This document shows positions 24,301 to 36,300 of a DNA stretch of 64,000 bases, one piece after another. Under the pieces are notes generated by a model, which worked only from the letters and a program-made list of their open reading frames with translations, made no database searches and was not told the DNA's origin. The position numbers and the translations under genes are program-made. This DNA comes from Ooceraea biroi. Lineage: Eukaryota; Arthropoda; Insecta; Hymenoptera; Formicidae. Position 1 is the first letter of the stretch. The number at the start of each line of letters is the position of its first letter. The stretch spans positions 12,287,945-12,351,944 of the forward strand of contig NC_039508.1 of the NCBI RefSeq assembly GCF_003672135.1. The letters are read 5' to 3'.

Positions 24301-27300
24301 GCGACAGGATAACTCGAGCGGACCGAGATCTTCAGTGTCCTCGAGGTATCCTGGAAGCTGTAGGAACATGCGCACCTGCCGCACCAACATCGGCAATAAT
24401 TTTCCACGCGTTTTCCCGAACGTCTCTTCCTGAAATCTGCATAATTAATGTCGCGCCGCGACTTTGTTTGTTCCTTGATGTCTTTACTGCTGAAAGAATC
24501 ATATGATTTTATCCTATGATTTTGTCCTTACTTGAATATTGCAGTACGTTTATCATCGAAATGGTTTGCAGGCTGCGGAGAATGTTGATAAGATTGGCGG
24601 AATAATATAGGTATCGTGGATGAATGTTATTCCGAAATAATACATGCACCGTTTATCTCCCTTTTCACTCCATATTCTTGCGTGAAACATGTATATATTT
24701 ATGGTATATTTAAAATGCACCCGGCGTTTTTGAAAACTTGATATTTACGATAATACGCTTGCCATGGCTGGTCTCGTTCGAGGAGAGTTTTTAAAATCAA
24801 TGCGTGAAAAAACTTATGCAAAACAAGATCTATAGGAGACTCCCATAAGAACAGCAGTTCGCAGTACGATTTTAACGACGATTTTTTTTTACTCGAAACA
24901 GAATAAAATAATCCCCACTTTTTGTGCGTCGACTCTGAAGTGCTGCAGCTGCAGCTGCAGCTGCAGCGGTAGGCCGATATTACAATCGATATTACACCGC
25001 GAAATAATAGTCGGGGGTGAAGAAAAAGCGCGCGTTAAAAAGTTATGGCCGAGCTCGCGTATGGAATTTTAAAAATTCGGCCGCGTACGGATCCGGCGAA
25101 ATTGCGCGAAACCTCTATCTTTTTAATCGAATTACGTCGCGCGACGCGACGCCGCGCTCTGTCGATGAAAATCGATAGAGCGCCGCGTGTAACGACCGGC
25201 GTTCCGCGCGATTCCAGTGCGGAAATGCCGATGAAAAATAAAGCGTCGGATGGAAGGTAAATGGAAATTAATTTAACAGAGATACGTTGTTATTGCGGAT
25301 ACACGTCGCAGCGCAGTGCAGCGCAGCGGATAATACCGTTTGAAGTTGCGCGTTTTGCGGTGTTTCAAAAAATGCGGGTGCCCGTGTCATTAAAACAAAA
25401 AATAAATGGCAGAGGAGAAAAGAATTATGTACACGTGTAAATACGCACGAGATATCGCGCAATTAAAAAATGTGAGCAGCATCGTCCATGATGCTGTTTA
25501 ATTACACTGAAATTCAACGTTATATCGCATAACACGTTTACAGTGTGTTTGTTAATTTTTGATAAACGAATTGCCGAGATTATCCTCTTCATTAAGTGCT
25601 CACCTGACTGCGCATCGGGTCGGTATTGACTTGGCACATGTAGGTACCAGAATCGTTCTTCTGGACATTCGACACGTGCAGCTTCCACGTGTTATGTCCG
25701 TTGTGCGTGACAGATAGCCGGTTATTGTGCGCCACCATGTGCGTGTGTATCGCCAGGATCGCTCGGGAATCCGACTTTATCCAGGCTACCTGGAACACCC
25801 GAGAGGAGGAGTGGATGTTATTTCTCGGGATAATACGAGGAAATTGCGGCTAACCAGAGACATTCCCCCTCTGCTAATCGAAATATAAATTGCTCCATGA
25901 AAACTTGGAAAGGAGAACGTATCCGGTCGTACATTAGCTCTCGCGACTTGTTACTTGCGTGGAATTAAATTTGTATTAGACGTGTTCTTGTAACGTATAC
26001 GGTAAACAATGACTGTGAAGAGACGCGGAACAATTTCCTGCTTTAAGAAATCTGACAGAAATAGACAATATCTTTCTTGAGGTAAATCTGATATCCAAGA
26101 TAATAAAACCGAAATTCTCGCCGCGCCGATATTTATAGTAGTCGCGAACGGATGTAGCCAGACCGGGGAACATCAGCTTACGCGAGAAAAATCAAGCATA
26201 ACTCGGAAAGGTATAAATTTAGATTGTGCCGCGTTAACATAGTTTTACCATTGTGGTAAAAATACACGTAACCTCGACGGAAAAAAGTTGCGCCTTATTT
26301 ATTATATATTATATGCTTCGGCATTGAAACGAGACGCGTTGCCATGTTTTTTGATATTCATGAATCTCAATGTAAGTTTCACAGCAATCTCTTCAATATT
26401 TAACGTGCTACGTGCAACGAGTAATTCTTTTTTTTAACATTTCTTACGATCAGACACGAGAGAGAATGGCTTGAGAAAGGAAATTGTACCTTGTACGATT
26501 GTAGATGATTAACGACGCAGGTGAAGAAAACGTCACGACCTTGGATCACCGTGTGATTTTCCAAAGGAGCTAAGAACTCGGGCAAGACTTCCGGAGTGAT
26601 TTGGCCTGAAACATCACAATAATGTGACACGTAATTTTTTCATCTTTCCGATGCAATACAATTGTCCGAGTGAGTCGGACATCGTGTGAGAATGATAAAT
26701 ACCAAACAAAAAGTCATTTTTAATGCATTACGCAAAATAGAAGTTAAATCTCCCATAAACATAAAAATAAAAATAAAGCAAAAGACAAGAGCTGCGTGTT
26801 TAGAGACAGTAAATAACGAAATATATGAGAAAAAGTTTATTGCATTTGTGCGATAAATCTACGAGAGAGATTCAATCCTTCGTGTTGAGCACACGATAAA
26901 CGACAAACGAAACAGCGCACTTTGCGTTACGCGGCGCGTTCCGCTCTTTTCAATTTCGCCGGATATTACGACGCGGCCGATCGCATCTCGCGCATGTCGC
27001 GCGCTTCGAAAAACGCGTGATGCATCGCGGAAAAAAGAGGGATGGAAAGTAAGGGAGGAACGAATGCGGCCCGGCGTATTCTCTGACGAGTAATGTCTCG
27101 TCGAATGCACCGCTGCGATCCGCATGCACCGTCGAGACGCATGCATGAACGAGCAGCACACTGTCGATTAGATATTCGAGGCGGAGGTCGAGGTTGGATA
27201 ACCTTCCTCGTCCCCCGGGTTTTCTCCGCAACCATCCAGCATGCGCTCCTCTTGCTTGTCCGCACCCTCTCGGCGCCTCTTCCGGCGACCTGGAGGAGCG

Positions 27301-30300
27301 GAGAACCGCCCATATTCTCGTATCGAATTCTTGTATGCGTTCATGCAAGAAGGGCGATAAATGGAGAAATTCTTGAATCTCGCAGTCGTAATCCGGGCGC
27401 CGGGTCCCGGGTCCCGGGTCGGTTTTACGACTACCCTCTCGTCGGCCGATCGCGCCCTCGCCATGCGCCCCTTCTAGATCCCCCGATCTTTTCCCTCCGT
27501 GCTTCTGCAGACTCTCGTTCCGCTCCCTTTCCCACTCGACCCTTCCCGGGAGCTTTTTATTAACTGCTTAAATTTAATTTTCGCTTCGACGGGAGAAAGC
27601 TGTGGGAGTCGCCGGGAAAACGTCGCAGGCTCATCAGAAATAATAATCCGGCGAGGAAACGATCGCGTGCGCCAGATAAAATAGGAAAATTTATACATTT
27701 TAATGTGATTTGTCATTTCCGTCTCTTGTGCTGCCATTCTGCGTTTAAACAGGAAACCAGCTACGTTTATTTTTGTCTATTGCTCCTGTTTATAATTTCT
27801 AATTAACTTGCTTCTCATTTCCCCTGTAACATGTTCCTTTATATTTTTATTCCAAGACATTCGATAATAGAAATTCTCATTAAGAGAAGGCAATAAATTT
27901 TTCAAAAGAATCGAAATCTTAGAACGTTCGAGTGTTCACAGTCTCCGAACAATTGAATGTGCCTATTCTATTTTCCTTTCGTTCCTTTCAACAGCGTTTT
28001 CTCTCTTTTCTTTTTAATAAAAGGATTCCCTAACTATAAGTGCGCTTAATTTTTCATAAAATTTTGCGGGGAATGTAGACGGAGCCTGTTTGCGTACATT
28101 TGCGTGGACGCGTGAGTACAGGACGGAGAAATAATGAGACGGGACAGAGAGCGCGAGTGTAGTATGCTGCGCTTTTATTGCGTCGGAATTTCATTTCGGG
28201 TGTAATTGTAATCAGTGAGGCGTAATTCTAGCAATTTGTCGCAGGGATATCTAATTAATTAGGTGCTTTCGCGGCCGGATAGCACCGGCGCTACGAAGCG
28301 CGTGCGTTAGAGCGCGCGGTCCGGCCGTCTCCTTATTAATTACGCCGCGCGCAGGATGGAATTTTTCATCGAAATTATCACGCACCATCCGCCCAGGAAA
28401 TTAAGATCGCCGTGATGCTCGCGGCTGCGCTACGCCGGAACCAACTCCGGTTTTTCTTCTCGTTTTACGTCGTTCCGTTTACGCCGTGAGGCGGCGTGAG
28501 GTAGAATCGCATCGCGAGTCGTTTTGTGAAAAAAAAACTTGTCCCCCGATTCGATATTGCGCGCGCGACTCTGCCAGCGGTTGCACCAGGAGTTCATCGA
28601 ACCGGTCGACATTTATTTGATGCAAAAATGCGAAAATATTAATGATCAATAATATACGAGTCACCGGAAACGCATACAATGTATTCGTTTTTTCTTTCCT
28701 TGAATTAAGTATTTTTATATCACGGAGCACCGGAAGATGGGGATAAAGAAAAGTTCATAAATCCGTTTCCGTGGGTCTGACGGGCAATGGTCCAAGCCGG
28801 TGAAGTCGCCAGGCGCTTTTGTCATGCAATAAGCGCTCGCAACAAGCACTAATAAAACAATTATGCTGAATCTGAAGGCAATCTTTCCCTTTTTCCTCTT
28901 TTTGACGCGTGGCATTAAAGGCGATTATAAAAGTCACCGAGGACGTCGTTTTTCCTCTAATTTAAGGGACGGCTCGGGATCCTCGAGAGCCGTTGGACGG
29001 CTCCGACGATAGACTCGGGATGAGCAGTATCCGGTGATACCCATTTTATCCCGGGAAAACGACGGTAAGCCACCCACACAATGGCAGCCGCGGAGAGCCG
29101 TCCGCCGATTCAAAGAGTTTGGATTTCGTTGGCCTCTCTCCTCCGCAGCCCGGAAAGAAATCCTATAGCGTCGAAATCGCGAATTTAAAATGTGCACCCC
29201 GCACGATAGTGCCTCGTTTTCGCCAGATAGCGGAACGTTCTTCTGTCCGAGACGATCGTCAGTGCTGGAAATTCGCGCAATAGAAACAGAATCCACCTAT
29301 TGCTTGTATCACAGGTGTAAGGGTCACTCTGTAGTGTAATAGATGCGTGCAATCTATCCGATGTCGAATCTTGGAATACGTGAAAAATGATAGCTAGAAA
29401 GATTATATTTTAAATGTCTGATCGTTTTTCTTTTTAAAAACTAATTATATTATTTAGTCGAAATTGAATTTTGACGCAATTTTCGATGATTAACCGAACA
29501 ATGTCTCGCAACTCCGGGCAAACGAGTAATCAAGGCTGAGGGAAGAGCACTTTTGAAGGTCCCGTTCCACGTGAAATTCAGCGCACGAGCAGCAAGAAAC
29601 GCAACACGCTCGAATGCGTATGCTAATAGGCAGACGGGCAAAAGCGACAATTAGCGTGGCTTGCGACAATGAATCGATGTCATCAAAGAAACATTTGCGC
29701 GGCAGTAGTGGAATTATTATAACACGCGCCGGCAAGAATATTTTTAATTCGGGAATTGATGAAAATGACAATAAAACATAAAATGGGATCTCGAAACTAA
29801 TTAGAGAGCAAAGTTCTTTCACCGCGCGGTTAAATTCTCCATAATCCGAGTATTATATCGATGCTCGAATATTGAAACAACCCTAATTCTTCTTAATTTG
29901 ATTTCGAGTGTCAAAGAGTGACTGGCAGTGAATCTAGGACGCTCCGTGTATAATGTAATTCAACAAAAGTCTCTGTTTTAATTAAAAAGAGAAGGGGTCG
30001 GATGGTTGGACCGGAAGGACAATCCGGAATAGCCGGGGAGAGCGACTGTTCGAGGTGTGCGGGATGAGGGGAGGGCGGGAGACGGCGGAATTACTCCGTA
30101 TTTCCGCGAGGATTAAACGTCCGGCCTTTTTGTTTTTGCTCAAGTGTTCCGGATTTTCAGATCGCGGCAGCTCGGGGAGCTAACTCGAAAAATTCCACGG
30201 ATTCTTGCACGGCAGGAAGCGCGCTCGCCCGTGCACGCCTGCTCTACCTGGGAGAATTGCATAAGACAAAGTGCACGGGCGGGGCAGAGGGAAGTTACGT

Positions 30301-33300
30301 CACGTACCGCGCGCCGACGACGACGACGACGGAATCTTTTCGGCAAACACGGAACGCCGAAGGGATTACTCGAAAGAGTTTCGTTAAAAAGTTCCAGTAA
30401 CGAAGGATTTACGACCGCGCGACGTAAGGGTGCCGTTTTTACGCCACGCTTGCAGGTGGAGGCAGTTGAGCAAAACGTAACAAAGCCCCATGTTTAAACG
30501 GAATGAGATTGCACGTGACCGTGTGTAAACTGGGGGACGCGATGTCACGCGTAGCGCCAAGTAATTTAAAATTCGAGCTGTAAACCACCCCTCGCGGGGA
30601 ATCGCGCCTCTCACGCATATTTCGATACGTATCTGTGAGCGTTTCGAGTTTTGCTTGCGCCAACTGCCATTTTTGCAAACACTCGTAACTATGAATCGTC
30701 GTAGCTAGTAAAATGTATGTTTCGGATACACGTATGAAATATTCCAAATCGTACAAAACTCGTCATGTGGGACAACGCTGATCTAGGCAAAATAAATTAA
30801 CATTCATATATTCGAGTGCCGAGATCAGTTTACATCGCGCAAACAATTCAGTAGTAAAAATCTGTCGGAAATTAATGAAGGGGGAGCCCGCGCTAGAGAG
30901 TTCTAGCACATTTTCCATATACCCGCATACGTGCCACACGCACGTGCGCACACAAATGGACTTAAGACCCGGGTACGTGTGTGAGCCAAGAGGATCCTCC
31001 ACTCTGCGAAGAAACGAGGTAGAGCTCTCTCTTCGGGATACTTATCAGATCGAAGCACGCGCCTATTGATTTCGGCTTAAACGCGGAATCCGCCGGTAGA
31101 TAGAAGTTAGAGAGAGCTGAGACGCGATCTGTTCCCGGTGATGCCACAAGTTTCCCTCGCATCGCGCGTTACAATACATCGTCGTGCCGCCGTGAAAAAG
31201 GGAACGTGCGTAATTGCGCAATTAGGAGCGAGCGATTACCGAACGCTCTCGATGGAAATACGTCGCGGTAGGAAGGAGAAAAAGAAATGAAAGCGCCTAA
31301 TGCGGAGGGTGCTTCTGCGGTAAACGAGGGTGCAGACCGACTGCTCGATTCGAGCTCGAAAGCGCACCGCGCGATCGCCGTTGCGCGGAAAAAATAAAAC
31401 GCGACGATACAAATAATCTTCTGAATCAAAAAATATCGGGTGTTGCAGATATTATATGCAGAAATATACGACATATTATGTACGATAAAAACTGGTGGAA
31501 AGTAATTCCAAGAATCATACGTAATTACATCATACTTGAAGCAGCGTTTCGAGCTTCGCGAAATTAAAATCACATTTTTCATGCATTTATATCCATTTAT
31601 ATATGCAAGGTGTCCTCTCGAGAGAGAACTCGCTTCGTTCATAACTGCTAGGCAGCAGCCCGTTTTTATTCCGATGCTCGGCCCGTCCCGTCGTCATTTT
31701 TAAGGAATCCGCTGCTCTAAAAATCGCTCGTTACCCCCACGTCGAATGGGGCTCGCCTTCGCATCTCTCTGTACACTTCCGCGATGCTTCCAGTCTCACT
31801 TCCGGGATAGGTTTAGCCAGTTCCTTTTTTCCACGCGCGCTCGGCAATCCCCCGTCCATCAGGATACATCGGCTGCCTGCGTTTCTTCGGTCTAAGAGAA
31901 CAGACGGTGGCACAGGATCTCCGGTGAACGAACGGGAAAAATAAAGGAGACCCGTCAGTCGGTTGTGCACGCCTCTTGTGTACCGTGGGGATTGTCTCGT
32001 TAGCATAATCTGTCGGAGGCGCGGCAGCGACTCTCTCTCGGATGGCTTTCCCTTCGACCTACCTTTGTACTGCATTCTTTTCCTCCGTTTACGTCCACCC
32101 TCTCGTTGAATCGCCGTTATTTTTTCCGATACATCTCCGGGAAAATGCACGTGATACCGACGCGTTACACTTCGGTGTACTGAACACGGCAACCCCGTAT
32201 TTCAATTCCCACACCGTATCGTTATAGCTTTACTACAAGACTATTATGTTACTCGAATGATTTTAATACTGGTTATAATGTATGAATGTTCTTTCCGGAA
32301 TTCTCTTCAGTTTCAATTTAATCAAAGATTTATCGGGAAATGTGGAGTTTCCTCCTCGGAAATTCCTCGAAGCGAGGATTTTTTGACGAAAACTGTTAAA
32401 TATGGCGTTTTAATTATTAATATTTACTCTTCCATATCTCGTTAGTACTATGAATGCATTTTTTCCTATTTGATGTGAATTTATATGAGCGAGATGTGAA
32501 ATACGTAATTAACGTATTCTTTAGTTTATTCATTGTATTCATTACGATATTTCAATTATTCTACAAGAATTCGTTCGTTTCAGTCAGGAATATTTGTTGC
32601 AATCTCATTCCGCATTCGCATATCCGCCAATATATGGTTGCCGAATTATTTTTTACCTGCCTCGATAAATTCTACTTCACTCCACGCTTCTCCATTAGAG
32701 ACATCCATTAACTGTTTTACGTCCCTTCGGCGTTAATTTCACACAAATGTTTTTCATTTCGTATCTTCCATCTCGTACGCATCGTGCATCGTATATCCTG
32801 CATTATTCCGCCGTAAAATTCGCTGTCGCGATACCGCGAGCAATCTTACATACAATTTCGCGGTCTCGCAAAAAAGATCCCGAGATGGAGAGCCAGCTAA
32901 CTTCGTCATTCTCGTCGCGAAAGAGACTCGGCGAGAGATTCGCGACGTCGTCGAGGCGACGAAAAGAGTAAACTTCTCGCGTTACGACGGCGGGGAAACC
33001 CATTTGCTTAAATGTATTCGGACACTGGTTTATTTGGCCACGCGTTCGCCAGCCTTTGGCGGCCATCTCCGACGTTTCTTCGTCCTGAATGCCAAATGAA
33101 TTCCCCGTGTACCGCCTTCGGGCGTCGCGAAGATGCAAGTTCCATCGCGGCGTCGTGCCGCCAGCAGCACCCCGGAAGGAAGAAAACTTTTCCGTTGCCT
33201 ATACTATAGTATACCGCCACGATCGTGCGATGCACCCGTCCAACGCTGCGCTCTGCGCTTCGTTTAAAGTCGTAAAAGCGATATAAAGCCTCCTCCTCTC

Positions 33301-36300
33301 GAGTGGCTAACTTCCTCATCTCGCTTTTTTATGCTCGCAGGCGTGCATCCCGATTATTGACTATCGGGTGAACTTGAGGAACATGTGACGTGCCATTTAG
33401 AATCGCTTTTATATCCGTTGGATATGCAGACTGCCTCGCAGTTACTGCACATTTCTTTTAGTGCCTCTGTTTCACGACAAATGTGATAAACGCGCATCGA
33501 AAGTAGATTAATAAAATAATATCAATATCTATGTAAGTGATATGGATCGAAAACGTATGAAAATTGTAGTATTCGAAAGGACAGCTTCGAAAATACTTGA
33601 CTTTATATACTTGACTAGTGTTTCAGTATGCGTTAATTCAAAATAAATGTAACGATTCTGTGCTCGTCTCACGTGAATATTTTCTATTATCTCTTCTTTT
33701 GCAAAATAGCATTAAGGCGCACCGATTCTCGCACATTGTTATGACGTTTACATGCATTTGGTTCAATTACTGCATAGCGGAACATGCGGATAATTACGAA
33801 GAAAAATATATATGTATGTGCGGAGTTCGCGAGAGGGGCGAAATACCTGTAGCATACTCGGCGCGTTTCGAACGGTTTCACCCATTAAAATCTTCCGGCA
33901 AGCATGTGAACGCGAATAATGCAGCTTCGTGACGTGAACGCAATGCAGTCTCCGCGAAGAAGCGCTCGAGCTTCGCGCACATGGATTTTTACAAGGTGTT
34001 CCAGGAGCCCCCGAAGCTTCATTTTAACGAGAAATCCTTTGATCAACATAGAATGCGTTTTTTTCTCAAAAAGAAAAAAAGAACGAGCGACGTCGAGAAA
34101 ATGATTGTCGAATTGTAGGAGACCGAAGGAAGTGAATTTTTCGCGAGCGAAGCTTCTGAGCGGCAAATGAATAAGCTTGGCGCTATTTTAAATTCGGACA
34201 GTCTTTGCCTCCTCAGAATTTTCATTTCGAGATGTAAAATATTGAACGATCGGAAGCAAACGAAGTATAATGCAGTAAACTGAACAGTTTGATTAAAACT
34301 CGAGGGAGAATCGGAGACATCTTTGAAGTTCGTGACGAAGGTATCATAATGTTGCAGGCGATACAGCCGCCTGTATTAAGTTTGACAACACGATACGTCA
34401 CTATCGCGCTACGCCGATACCGGCAAGGTATCAATTCTGCGACAGAATTTGAATGTATCCATTTGCATTAGTTCACAGCGGAGTTATAGCGGTATTCGCT
34501 GCAATTGTCATGACATTTTCAATTATTCTAGTGCCGGCCGATGTCGGACGGTCGCAGGCAAACTTCGTCCATATCGTACGGCGCCAGCTACGTCCGTTTT
34601 GCTTGACGGATTACACGGATTATACGCTTCCCGTGGAACCTGGACGACGTTCGACGTTGTGGAGACAAGACGCATAACGTGGGTAATATATTCTCGTAAT
34701 ATTCTCGTGTCTTAGTCCGTCGCAAAGTCCACGTATCAAAAAATCCGACGTCGTGTGGCTTCACTTTAGGCTTTTAATGATAACATCATGAGAGAATATA
34801 TTACCTTTGCAAAATAAATAGAATACGTTTTCTACAAAAATCAGCTTCAATATTTTATATAAATTTGTGAAATGTATAGTATCAATATCCGCCATCTCTC
34901 GTAAATTATGTTTTTTTGAATATGCCGAAAAATTGGTAGCGCAGTAACGGATGGATTAAGGTTCGGTAATAAAAGCGCCGATGTTTATGAGTGTAATTTA
35001 CCACGCTCTTGTTTCATGGGAATTACGGGAAATTCGAGATATTCAATAACAGGTAACATACGGTACTCCAATATACCAATGTATATGGATGTATCACTGA
35101 TAAATCAAAAGTCGTGCGAAAACGAGATTTTCCACAAAATTTCAAGAAAAAGCGTTGAGTACGAACTTATCAGATATCAAAGAACAAAATTATAAAAATA
35201 TTCAAAACTATGAATTATGAAAATATTGAAAAAGAATTTGGAGTTGATGTATAATAAATTTTATGCATATAGTAAATACATGTATAAAAATAATTCAGAA
35301 TGAACTTTCAGCGCAATAGCCAATGTATTTTCAGCTGAATACTGATCGATTTTCATTCCTAGCTATACAGAGAATAAATTCCGATCGAAACAATATATTT
35401 TTCCTAGGAACAATATCTGACTTCGATGCAGCTTATTGCATTTCAACAGCTATATCCGTATTGAAGTCGATGCAGTAATCGACAATAACGTCGCGTGCTT
35501 TCCACACTCGCGAGATCCGCCACGAGGATCTGAAGGCGACCGTCGATATTGAAAATGGAAGCTGGCACTCTCTCTCGCGTGTCATCAGCGTCGTCGACCG
35601 CCGATGAAGATGAAGCGGAGACGCCATTCTCCTTCGCGCGACCCGAAAAGGACCCCATCGAATCCGAAAGTCGATATAAAAGATTTTTGCAAACTCAAGG
35701 AGCTCGTAAATCTTGCCGGGAGACGCGCGCGGTGAGAGTCGATCGCTGACGAGGATACGCGCGGCTGCAATTTTGTGAATGAGAAATCTCGAGAAAGACC
35801 TGGGTCCGGGCCGATTCGCATCGCGATCCGTTTTTATCTAGGAAAAGGGTTCTTATGGGTATAGAGCGATATTTGTCTTTATACAAGCGGAATATAACAG
35901 TGGACTGTGTAAAGGAAAGAAAAATATACGAAAGGATGTGAAAAAGCATGGAATATACAAATAGAAAACTGAAGAAATAAAGATGTTATTTTGCTTACTT
36001 TAAATACGTTCGCGCGTGAAAATTGTGCAGTGTAAATAACGAGAGGCTAGTAGAATTTTGCATGTTAAACTTGATACATGAAAAATTGAATATATCTCAT
36101 TTCCTTGTTTGATAAATTTATGACGAAATAAACTGAGGTTCTCCAGCTAAAACGCAAATGTTCCGACGTATATCAGAAAAGTATAAAAAATATTATAAAA
36201 TAATGTGCCAATTATATATTGGAATAAAAATAAAAATTGCCGTTGTACAATTAGAAAACAGGGAAGAATATAAAAAATGATAATTATATAAAAATGTTAA

